A DNA stretch of 5,502 nucleotides from DASRYH01 sp035687245 (lineage in GTDB: Bacteria; Actinomycetota; Coriobacteriia; Anaerosomatales; PHET01): positions 1 to 5,502 of the forward strand of contig DASRYH010000051.1 in the NCBI GenBank assembly GCA_035687245.1, read 5' to 3'. Each line of letters opens with the position of its first letter. Position 1 is the first letter of the stretch. Below, in pieces: positions 1 through 5,502 of this stretch. The notes under the pieces are model-generated. The model ran no database searches, was not told where the DNA came from, and was given only the letters and a program-made list of their open reading frames with translations. A program made the position numbers and the translations under genes.

Positions 1-1005
1 GTCCCCGCCGCCGCCCTCCAGTACGGCCCTTCCGAAGGTGAGCCTGTCCTGCGCGAAGCGATCGCCGCCCGCGCCCGCTGCCTCGGCATCGACTGCGACA
101 CTTCGCAAGTCCTCGTGGTCTCCGGCTCGCAGCAGGGCATCGACCTAGTCGCCAAGCTCTTCATCGACCCCGGCACGCCGGTGATCACCGAGTCCCCCAC
201 CTACCTCGCCGCGCTGCAGGTCTTCGAGCTGTTCGGCGCGGCGTGTCACGGCATGCCGCTGGGCCCCGGCGGCACCGACCCGGACCGCCTCCGCAAGCTC
301 GCCCGCCTCACCGGCGCCAAGCTCGCCTACCTCATCCCCACGTTCCAGAACCCCAGCGGCACCTGCTATTCGGCCGAGACGCGTATCGCGATTGCCCAAG
401 CTGCCGAAGAGTCCGACGTCGTGATCTTCGAAGACGACCCGTACCGCGAGCTCGCCTACGAGGACGTGGACCGCACCCCCATCTGCGCGCACATACGCGG
501 CGGCTCGTGGATCTACCAGGGCAGCTTCAGCAAGTCCTTCATCCCGGGCGTGCGCGTGGGCTACCTGATCGCGTCGCCCGACCTCATGCCGCACCTCGTG
601 CGCCTCAAGCAAGCCGCCGACCTGCACACCAACCGCATCGGCCAGCACCTCGCCGCCGGTCAGCTCAACTCCCCCGACCTCGACGCGCACCTCGCCCGCC
701 TGCGCGCCACCTACACCGCCAAGCGCGACGCGATGCAGCAAGCCCTCGAGGCGCACTTCTCCGACCTTGCCGAATGGCAGCTGCCGCCCGGCGGCCTCTT
801 TTTCTGGCTGAAGATGCGCGAGCGAGTCGACATGCGCGAGCTGCTCCCCGAGATGCTTGAGCGCGGCGTGGCGTTCATGCCGGGCGAGGTGTTCTTCCCG
901 AGCGGGAGCGGCGAGGTGGGGTACGCGCGGCTTAACTTCAGCCACGCGACGGCGGCGGAGATGGAGCGCGGCATCAGCGTCCTAGCTGCGGCGATGCAGA
1001 GCTGA
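1..1005 (+). CDS. PLP-dependent aminotransferase, LysN/2-aminoadipate transaminase-like (5'-truncated by window edge)
   Basis: Frame 1 is open from base 1 to the TGA at 1003-1005, giving 334 residues of a fold-type I (class I/II) aminotransferase, a cytosolic PLP enzyme that moves an amino group from an amino acid to a 2-oxo acid. Visible signatures, in window codons: LQYGPSEG (7-14); SGSQQG (41-46), the PLP-phosphate loop; ESPTY with Tyr68, which probably stacks on the cofactor; NPSGT with Asn117; EDDPY with Asp145 (pyridine nitrogen) and Tyr148; SFSK with the Schiff-base Lys178 (bases 532-534); GVRVGY with phosphate-binding Arg185; and ARLNFS with Arg310 for the substrate carboxylate. The family is usually about 390-400 residues, so some 60 N-terminal residues lie upstream, and the GTG at 115 is internal. 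The LQYGPSEG and SGSQQGIDL wording resembles LysN/aromatic/2-aminoadipate aminotransferases more than MocR regulators, but an upstream GntR-type domain cannot be excluded. The substrate (2-aminoadipate, aromatic or branched-chain) cannot be read from sequence alone. The gene converges on the large minus-strand gene and stops 66 bp short of it. Confidence 0.93.
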   Translation, partial: VPAAALQYGPSEGEPVLREAIAARARCLGIDCDTSQVLVVSGSQQGIDLVAKLFIDPGTPVITESPTYLAALQVFELFGAACHGMPLGPGGTDPDRLRKLARLTGAKLAYLIPTFQNPSGTCYSAETRIAIAQAAEESDVVIFEDDPYRELAYEDVDRTPICAHIRGGSWIYQGSFSKSFIPGVRVGYLIASPDLMPHLVRLKQAADLHTNRIGQHLAAGQLNSPDLDAHLARLRATYTAKRDAMQQALEAHFSDLAEWQLPPGGLFFWLKMRERVDMRELLPEMLERGVAFMPGEVFFPSGSGEVGYARLNFSHATAAEMERGISVLAAAMQS

Positions 1006-1028
1006 TCGTCGACCCCACTAGCGAGAGA

Positions 1029-1066
1029 TGCGGGCCCGGGCGAACAGAGTCCACCACGGGCCCGCA
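1029..1066. terminator. Inverted repeat between convergent genes, probable bidirectional terminator
   Basis: TGCGGGCCCG at 1029-1038 is the exact reverse complement of CGGGCCCGCA at 1057-1066. The two arms form a perfect 10-bp, almost all-GC stem around an 18-base loop. It lies 23 bases after the aminotransferase stop (1003-1005) and 5 bases after the end of the minus-strand gene (stop at 1072-1074), the position expected of a terminator shared by two convergent transcripts. Neither side has a clear T-run; the minus-strand side reads TCTCTCGC, which is only slightly T-rich. It may therefore be a U-poor hairpin terminator of the kind proposed in high-GC bacteria, or a 3'-end-stabilising hairpin. 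The hairpin is seen directly; its role is inferred. Confidence 0.7.
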
Positions 1067-1071
1067 GCAAG

Positions 1072-1392
1072 CTACTTCACGCTGAACTTGTGGTAGGGCC
1101 CGTAGGTACGGGCGAAGCTATAGCCGGCCTGCGATCTTGATTGACCGCTGTAGCGCAGCCGCACCCGGTACGAACCCCTGGCAGCAAGCGTGGTCTTGGC
1201 GCTCAACTTGGTGTAGCTGAAGTGCGCGGAGGCCTTCAACTTCACTGACTTCACGAACTTGAAAGAGCCGATCTTCTGCTTCTTGTAGAACTCTGCAGTG
1301 ACGGGAAAGGTCCCCGACCTGAACTTTGGCTTCAAATAGCCCGAGATCGTGAACGACCGCTTTGACTTCGGGCTTCTGAGCGACAGCTTTGG
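1072..1392 (-). other. Highly basic C-terminal tail domain
   Basis: The last ~106 residues (1371-1476) hold about 16 Lys and 9 Arg but a single Glu and no Asp, in sharp contrast with the Asp-containing, Lys-poor modules before it. The order SGYLKPKFRSGTFPV, then SVKLKASAHFSYTK, GSYRVRLRYSG and YGPYHKFSVK to the stop suggests a compact all-beta module rich in aromatic and basic residues. From memory, similar tails (LKPxHxxGTYPV…VKAKAS…SYTKY…GxWRLRAY…YxxVTVK) end many secreted proteins of Coriobacteriia-like genomes. A role in holding the protein to anionic wall polymers, or as a sorting signal, is inferred only. Confidence 0.6.
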
Positions 1393-4300
1393 TGGCCCAA
1401 GGCTCACGATTGCAGTCGCGTTCTGGATGCTGGTTGAGGACAGGTAGGTCGCTTCGCCTGCGAACACCGCCCGAAGAACATGGTTGCGCTCGTACGCCGC
1501 TGCGGGGTTGTAGAGGTAGGACCACGAGCCGTCCGCCCCAGTCAGCACCTGGGCAACGTCCGCCCACGTAGTGCCGCCGTCCGACGAGCATTGAATGTTC
1601 ACGAGGCGGCCAGGAAGCGCCTGGCCCAAGGCGGTCAGGGAGCCGCCAAGATGAGCAGCTCCCGAGTGCAGGAACGTCGGGGCATTCAGGCTCAGCGAGG
1701 TAGGGGCCGCGACCGCGAGCAGTGCGCTGCCGGTGATATCTGATCCGTCTTGCGCACGCGCGACGACAGCTGTGAGGCCGGGCGACTTCGCAGTCACCAC
1801 ACCATCACTCGACACCACCGCAACTCCAGGGTTGCTGGAAGTCCACTGCACGCGTGGGTCGGTGGCGTTCGAGGGAGCCACGATCGCCGTGCAAACGCCG
1901 CTCGCCCCGACCACGAGAGTCGACGATGGCAGTGCGACGGTGACCCCGGATACGGGCACGACCCTGACAACATTCACGCTGCCCGACGCGCCCGCCCCTG
2001 CACCATTGACCGCCCGTACATGAATCGCGTTCGCGCCGACGCTCAGCCCCGTCACTTGTGCCGACGTCGCGTCCACTCGAGTCCACGGATCTGAGCCGCC
2101 GATGCTCCACTCGTAGTAGTCCGCACCATCGACAGGCGCCCACGAGACGAGAACCTGGTCGCTCTTTGCGATTGCAGATGCCGTCGGCACCGGCGCAGAA
2201 GCCGGCGGATAGGCGATTCTCACGCTGAAGGACACTGTTCGCTCAGTGCCGGCAATCGGCCCAGCCGAACCGAGTGCCCGCGCAGTGGCGACATACTCGC
2301 CGTCCGGCAGCTGTGCACACCAGCTCCAAGCCGCCGTGCTTGCTCCCCAGCCACCCGCGGGCTCTGCCACCGAGTACCACGACGCCCCGCCGTCAAGCGA
2401 CACCTGCGCGCCTTCAATGGGTTGGGTTGTGACGTTGATCTCGCCATCGAGCGTGGTGACCGCATTCGTCACCGGAACGCCCCCGCGGACCGCAAGGTCC
2501 ATCACGATGTGCTCGGGGTTGGACAGAGTGCCCATTAGACTCAATGGCTTGTTCTCGAGGATCGAATCAGTCCCATCGGTGAGGTCTACGAGGCTGGTTC
2601 CCGTAAGACGATAGGCGCCCGATGGGGGCAGCTTCCCAATCAGGTCGTTGACCGAGAAGATCGCACTGGCCGTTCCAGAATCGCCTGCCACGAGCTTCAG
2701 CACGCCCTTGCTCTGCGCCACAACCGTTACCCCGTCGCCCGTGGACAGGTCGGCGTGCACGGCCACCGTGCAGTCCTCGCTCGCCTGTACCCCGACGTTC
2801 ACCGATAGGGTCGCGATCTTCCCGGAAGCACCCGCCACCTGCTGCACCACGCAGTCGTCCGTGAGAGTCGCACGCTGCCGAACGGCATTGCACAAGGCGA
2901 TGCCCTCGCGCGCGAACTCAATCCCACCTGACGCCTGTCCAGTGGCGCGCACCTTCACGCGAGCGATGCCGCTCTCAGGCATAGTCACGCTGCCCGCGAA
3001 CACGCCGTCTGCAGCAGTAGCGTCGGGCGAGACTCCGTCGTCGCGCATCTCGGTCGTGAAGCCGCCGTCGACGCCAAGGACGAACGTCCCGCCCTTCGCA
3101 ACCGCTTCGCCGTCGTCAACTGCGGCGGTAACCACTTGTGTCGATCCGGATGCAGCTACAGGGGGACACGAGATATGCAGACTCGGCGAGCCTCCATCAA
3201 TAGCGGTGTAGCCGACATCTGCAGGCGTGATTCCTGAGACGTGGTGGACGCGCAGGCGGTACTGCCCTGGCGTGAGATTGCCTGCGGCGACAGATGCTAC
3301 CCCCGTCTCGGGGTTGAAGTCGGCGATTGCGGGAACTGCCGCGCCGCCCGCCGTTTCCAGTGACAGCGCGATCTCCGCCGACGGCGCCATCGCAGAAGCG
3401 AGGAGTGTGTCGCTCGAAACGATCACCGATACGAACTCGTCATCCTGGCTGCTGATAGACAGCTCACCCATGGCGACGGTCGTCCAAGGCTCCATGTCGA
3501 GCAGCTCGGTCGCTGAGGTGGCACCCTCGGCAATGCGAGGGGCAGTGCGGTTCGTCCCGCCGGTGGAGGCAACAGCAGCGAGTGGCGTCGGACATATGCC
3601 AGCAGAAGCGTTCTCAACCGCCCTCTTCACGGTACGCAATATGGCCGCTTCCACCGGGTCTGCGCTGCCCGTCGGCACGACCCGCGCTGCGCTGCTCTTC
3701 CAGAAGTCCAAACCGACCGCATCGTGCGCGTGAATCGCTGGGCATATCTCGCGAGAGACAACGCCCCACTTCGGGTACTTGAAGACACTCCTCGTCGAGA
3801 CCGCTCCATCGTGCGCCACGGGCCCGAATGCGAGGGTAAGGACCGCGAGAGCCACCTTCTTGTGGTAGTCGAAGTGACCGGTAGCGGCGAGCGCGTACAG
3901 CGGGAAGTAGTCCCCAGCCACCTGATAGACAGGCACCATTTTGGCGTTGGTATAGGCCGAGTTGAACCACGAGATCGTGTAGAGATTCTCCGACAGGCCG
4001 TAAATGGCGTCCGATGTGTCGCCGGCGATATGAACCCCGTCGCCTAGGAAGGCCATGATGGCCGCCTCCGGGGACCCCGCATTCGGCGTCGCCAGCTGGA
4101 CGATTGCCAGCGGCTCGCACTTGCTCGTCAGTCCTCGCCAGTCGCGTGCGTAGGCCCGAGCGATGAGACCGCCCATGGAGTGACCGACTAGCACAATCTG
4201 GCGGCCCGGAAACCTGTTCTTCAGATAGGCATCGAGCCGATCGGCCGCGGTGATGTAGCTGCCCGAGGAGTCGATCTTGTCGGCCGCTTTCGCACCCCGG

Positions 4301-5502
4301 CTGCTGGGAATGGTGGCCACGTGATACGTGTCGCCGAAGTACTGCCGCAGATAGCCGAAAAGGCCGTCAGTGTCAGTGTCCTTGCAGTTGGAGTCCAGAC
4401 CGCCAACGAAGACGATGACTGGCTTCTTGGCCTTCTCGTCACTGGTTGTGTTGCCTGGAACGACCGGGTCTGTCGACGTTCCCTGCGCTAGCGCGACCTC
4501 GGCCGGAGTGCGGACTATTCCAGCTGGGCCCAGTCCGACCGCACCCCAGTCGGCGTTGTTGCCCCACGCCCAGAGAGCCGTCGACCCTTTCACTCCGAGT
4601 GTGTGCGTGCCCCCCGCCGCAACCGCTGAGTAGCCGGTGCCTACCTTGGTCGGCGTCAGAGCATTTGTGGGGACGTCTTCATCACCGAGTTGGCCATACT
4701 CATTGGAGCCCCACGCCCACAGGGATCCATCAGACTTCGTGGCCACAGAGTGATACTCGCCGGCGCTCACACTCGCCCAGTCCGTCTCATCTCCGATGTG
4801 GGTGGGGACAGAACGGTACTCCGTCGTCGCATCGCCGATCTCGCCCCTGGAGTTCTCACCCCACGCCCACAGTGAACCGTCGGCCTTGATGCCAAGCGAG
4901 TGGTACGTGCCTGCGGCGACACACTCCCAGTCGGTGTCTGTCCCAATGCGAAATGGGCTAATGCGACCACTGCCGTATCCCGATGATCCGTCTCCGAGCT
5001 GGCCGGAGTAGTTCATGCCCCACGCCCAGAGGCTGCCGTCCTTCTGGACTCCAAGTGCGTGGTACTTGCCGGCCGACACCGATACCCAGTTGTTCGAGGT
5101 GCCGACCCGAGTGGGAATAGCCACGTCGGCGCTGTCCGCAAGGCCGGTCGCGTAGCTACCACCGTCGCCCCAGGCCCAGAGTGAACCGTCGGACTTGATG
5201 CCAAGCGAGTACATCCATCCGGCTGCGACGGCCACCCAAGGGCTTCCAGATCCATCGTCCGCCTGGACGGGCTTCGTACGCAGTGTCCTAGTGGAATCCC
5301 CCAGCTCTCCGGAGCCGTTGAAGCCCCACGCCCACAATGAGCCGTCGCTTTGAATCGCCAGCGAGTGCAGCGCTCCGGCGGATACGTTCTGCCAGTCGGT
5401 GTCGCTTCCAATCCGCTTCGGGTACCTCTGGTCGACGGCTGTGCCATCGCCGAGCTGCCCGTACTCACCCCGACCCCAGGCCCACAGAGCGCCGTCCGGG
5501 GC
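1072..5502 (-). CDS. Giant RCC1-repeat/lipase-like hydrolase/adhesin-stalk protein, probably secreted (5'-truncated by window edge)
   Basis: The minus strand is open without a stop from 5502 down to TAG at 1072-1074, giving 1476 residues of a longer protein; the start codon and any signal peptide lie beyond 5502. The TTG at 5335-5337 is a leucine inside a DGSLWAWG repeat, not a start. Domain order in window residues: RCC1-type repeats 1-340; a short Thr/Pro/Lys-rich linker to about 355; a lipase-like alpha/beta-hydrolase about 356-620 with GHSMGG (Ser442); a pre-peptidase-like beta region about 672-777; a choice-of-anchor-X-like segment about 780-855; a Cys-containing beta region about 856-1000; an Ig-like segment 1010-1095; an FN3-like domain 1105-1183; BIG2 1184-1265; a further Ig-like domain 1268-1367; and a highly basic tail domain 1371-1476. 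BIG2, FN3 and choice-of-anchor modules are typical of extracellular bacterial proteins, so export is inferred. No LPXTG motif or C-terminal membrane helix is present, so any attachment must be by another route. The likely activity is an ester hydrolase acting outside the cell; substrate unknown. Confidence 0.93.
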   Translation of the reverse strand, partial: APDGALWAWGRGEYGQLGDGTAVDQRYPKRIGSDTDWQNVSAGALHSLAIQSDGSLWAWGFNGSGELGDSTRTLRTKPVQADDGSGSPWVAVAAGWMYSLGIKSDGSLWAWGDGGSYATGLADSADVAIPTRVGTSNNWVSVSAGKYHALGVQKDGSLWAWGMNYSGQLGDGSSGYGSGRISPFRIGTDTDWECVAAGTYHSLGIKADGSLWAWGENSRGEIGDATTEYRSVPTHIGDETDWASVSAGEYHSVATKSDGSLWAWGSNEYGQLGDEDVPTNALTPTKVGTGYSAVAAGGTHTLGVKGSTALWAWGNNADWGAVGLGPAGIVRTPAEVALAQGTSTDPVVPGNTTSDEKAKKPVIVFVGGLDSNCKDTDTDGLFGYLRQYFGDTYHVATIPSSRGAKAADKIDSSGSYITAADRLDAYLKNRFPGRQIVLVGHSMGGLIARAYARDWRGLTSKCEPLAIVQLATPNAGSPEAAIMAFLGDGVHIAGDTSDAIYGLSENLYTISWFNSAYTNAKMVPVYQVAGDYFPLYALAATGHFDYHKKVALAVLTLAFGPVAHDGAVSTRSVFKYPKWGVVSREICPAIHAHDAVGLDFWKSSAARVVPTGSADPVEAAILRTVKRAVENASAGICPTPLAAVASTGGTNRTAPRIAEGATSATELLDMEPWTTVAMGELSISSQDDEFVSVIVSSDTLLASAMAPSAEIALSLETAGGAAVPAIADFNPETGVASVAAGNLTPGQYRLRVHHVSGITPADVGYTAIDGGSPSLHISCPPVAASGSTQVVTAAVDDGEAVAKGGTFVLGVDGGFTTEMRDDGVSPDATAADGVFAGSVTMPESGIARVKVRATGQASGGIEFAREGIALCNAVRQRATLTDDCVVQQVAGASGKIATLSVNVGVQASEDCTVAVHADLSTGDGVTVVAQSKGVLKLVAGDSGTASAIFSVNDLIGKLPPSGAYRLTGTSLVDLTDGTDSILENKPLSLMGTLSNPEHIVMDLAVRGGVPVTNAVTTLDGEINVTTQPIEGAQVSLDGGASWYSVAEPAGGWGASTAAWSWCAQLPDGEYVATARALGSAGPIAGTERTVSFSVRIAYPPASAPVPTASAIAKSDQVLVSWAPVDGADYYEWSIGGSDPWTRVDATSAQVTGLSVGANAIHVRAVNGAGAGASGSVNVVRVVPVSGVTVALPSSTLVVGASGVCTAIVAPSNATDPRVQWTSSNPGVAVVSSDGVVTAKSPGLTAVVARAQDGSDITGSALLAVAAPTSLSLNAPTFLHSGAAHLGGSLTALGQALPGRLVNIQCSSDGGTTWADVAQVLTGADGSWSYLYNPAAAYERNHVLRAVFAGEATYLSSTSIQNATAIVSLGPPKLSLRSPKSKRSFTISGYLKPKFRSGTFPVTAEFYKKQKIGSFKFVKSVKLKASAHFSYTKLSAKTTLAARGSYRVRLRYSGQSRSQAGYSFARTYGPYHKFSVK
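1402..1701 (-). other. Ig-like stalk domain
   Basis: Residues about 1268-1367 start SLSLNAPTFLHSGAAHLGG and contain LVNIQCSSDGGTTWADV, ADGSWSYLYNPA and HVLRAVFAGEATYLSS. This is the pattern of bacterial Ig-like modules that ends in 'y.lRAvFaGd..Y..s.S', often found just before C-terminal repeats or tail domains in high-GC surface proteins. A role as a stalk is inferred. Confidence 0.7.
1708..1953 (-). other. BIG2 (bacterial Ig-like group 2) domain
   Basis: Residues about 1184-1265 follow the BIG2 signature almost step by step: VSGVTVALPSSTLVVG, then TAIVAPSNATDPRVQWTSSN, PGVAVVSSDGVVTAKSPG and a closing TAVVARAQDGS strand. BIG2 domains occur in surface adhesins and secreted enzymes, which supports an extracellular location for the whole protein. 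Confidence 0.92.
1954..2190 (-). other. Fibronectin type III-like domain
   Basis: Residues about 1105-1183 show the FN3 strand pattern: VLVSWAPVDGADYYEWSI (B and C strands with the typical W, and the Y.W step), then AQVTGLSVGANAIHVRAVNGAG, matching the FN3 'tvtgL.pgt.Y.vrV.A.N..G' ending. Such domains act as spacers or carbohydrate/protein contact modules in extracellular bacterial enzymes. Confidence 0.75.
2218..2475 (-). other. Ig-like beta domain
   Basis: Residues about 1010-1095 hold a run of strands containing AQVSLDGGASWYSV and LPDGEYVATARALGSAG, the S.DGGxxW motif and the P.GxYxxxxxAxD/G ending seen in bacterial Ig-like (Big-family) modules. It is probably a structural spacer of the stalk. 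The preceding stretch (about 2500-2937) is beta-rich with Cys at residues 871, 884 and 911 and has no domain I can name. Confidence 0.5.
2938..3165 (-). other. Choice-of-anchor-X-like segment
   Basis: Residues about 780-855 contain MRDDGVSPDATAADGVFAG (819-837), which closely follows the DDGxxxDxxAxDGxY/F signature of the 'choice-of-anchor X' module, followed by a strand with IARVKVRATG. The acidic loop looks able to bind calcium. This module is known from secreted proteins with varied C-terminal sorting signals, which fits the presence here of a distinctive tail domain instead of LPXTG. Export and anchoring are inferred from the family, not seen. Confidence 0.65.
3172..3489 (-). other. Pre-peptidase-like beta-sandwich region following the lipase domain
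   Basis: Residues about 672-777 read as alternating beta-strands. VSVIVSSDT and EIALSLET come first, and the region ends with NLTPGQYRLRVHHVSG, a pattern typical of bacterial pre-peptidase C-terminal (PPC) or related jelly-roll domains (…L.pGtY.l.V…). Such domains are usually found next to the catalytic domain of secreted hydrolases and are thought to help folding, solubility or substrate contact. The assignment rests on pattern only and is tentative. Confidence 0.45.
3643..4437 (-). other. Lipase-like alpha/beta-hydrolase domain within the large protein
   Basis: The domain opens with the hydrophobic strand PVIVFVGGLDSN (residues 361-372), the position of the lipase oxyanion strand. It is followed by IVLVGHSMGGLIARAYA (436-452), a textbook nucleophile elbow with Ser442 encoded at 4177-4179. 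AHDGAVSTRS (563-572) matches the NDGxVxxxS pattern around the catalytic Asp of bacterial family I lipases, making Asp565 (codon 3808-3810) the likely acid. IHAHDAVG (590-597) supplies the His as His591 or His593, some 26-28 residues later, comparable to the spacing in Burkholderia/Pseudomonas-type lipases. LATPNAGS (471-478) matches the strand after the elbow in triacylglycerol lipase and PGAP1-like hydrolases. The fold and an intact triad are well supported; whether the substrate is a lipid, a wax or polymer ester, or something else is not. Confidence 0.85.
4483..5502 (-). repeat. RCC1-type tandem repeats (beta-propeller), six full units plus a partial one
   Basis: Tandem protein repeats of 49-53 residues follow the pattern DGSLWAWGxNxxGQLGDGxxxxxxxPxxIGxxxDWxxVSAGxxHSLxIK, shown here as a spaced consensus. 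Units lie at 5347-5502 (cut by the window), 5191-5346, 5041-5190, 4882-5040, 4732-4881 and 4585-4731, then a shortened unit at 4483-4584. The LWAWG core is present in all seven. The third unit has lost the GQLGDG turn (it reads SYATGLAD), the sixth lacks the DW step, and the seventh begins STALWAWG and breaks off after about 34 residues. RCC1 units form the blades of a propeller, usually seven, and commonly act as protein- or ligand-binding platforms; bacterial secreted versions are common but mostly uncharacterised. More units may lie upstream, so the total blade number cannot be given. Confidence 0.93.

Noticed and set aside
115..117. GTG as the start codon of the aminotransferase
   Set aside because: Upstream codons in the same frame encode the conserved LQYGPSEG segment, so the true start is outside the window.
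145..945. Minus-strand open frame of 266 codons opposite the aminotransferase
   Set aside because: It is the antisense shadow of a well-conserved aminotransferase; its composition (His, Arg, Gly, Val-rich with no motifs) is not that of a real protein.
1..1005. MocR-type transcription regulator (GntR plus aminotransferase domain)
   Set aside because: No DNA-binding domain is in the window and the motif wording is closer to LysN-like enzymes. It is not excluded outright, as the N-terminus is missing.
2648..3733. Long open frames on the + strand (2648-3211 and 3227-3733) opposite the large gene
   Set aside because: They lie wholly antisense to a continuous minus-strand frame with recognisable domains, show no domain signature of their own, and are expected in G+C-rich DNA.
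5335..5337. TTG as the start codon of the large minus-strand gene
   Set aside because: It encodes the leucine of a DGSLWAWG repeat, and the same frame continues upstream to the window edge with another full repeat.
4483..5502. CRISPR array or DNA satellite as the explanation of the spaced repeats
   Set aside because: The repeats are coding, about 150 bp long, diverged at the DNA level and conserved as RCC1 protein motifs.

Overview
The window is G+C-rich bacterial DNA with C/G-ending codons. It holds two convergent protein-coding genes, both cut by the window edges, and nearly every base is coding. The base composition and the large secreted multi-domain protein suggest a high-GC bacterium. 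The C-terminal domain of that protein resembles, from memory, tails of surface proteins in Actinomycetota/Coriobacteriia-type genomes, so that lineage is the best guess. No marker gene is present to confirm it.

Left part (1-1005, + strand): the C-terminal ~334 residues of a fold-type I PLP-dependent aminotransferase of the LysN/2-aminoadipate transaminase-like group. All recognisable cofactor and substrate residues of this part are intact, including the PLP-binding lysine. The start lies upstream of the window.

Middle (1006-1071): a 66-bp convergent intergenic gap with a perfect 10-bp GC-rich inverted repeat, probably a terminator shared by both genes. No promoter or RNA gene is seen in it.

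Right part (1072-5502, - strand): the C-terminal 1476 residues of a very large, probably secreted protein whose N-terminus lies beyond position 5502. Reading N to C, it has about six and a half RCC1-type repeats (alpha-tubulin-suppressor-like beta-propeller), then a lipase-like alpha/beta-hydrolase domain with a GHSMGG nucleophile elbow and plausible Asp and His partners. These are followed by a string of beta-sandwich modules (a pre-peptidase-like region, a choice-of-anchor-X-like segment, a cysteine-containing beta region, an Ig-like segment, a fibronectin-III-like domain, a BIG2 domain and a further Ig-like domain), and a strikingly basic C-terminal domain of ~105 residues. The inferred picture is an extracellular esterase/lipase carried between a propeller that may bind a ligand and a stalk that ends in a wall-associating tail.

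The two genes show no functional link; they simply converge. No mobile element, CRISPR array, tRNA or rRNA was seen. The point of greatest interest is the RCC1-propeller/lipase/adhesin-stalk fusion.
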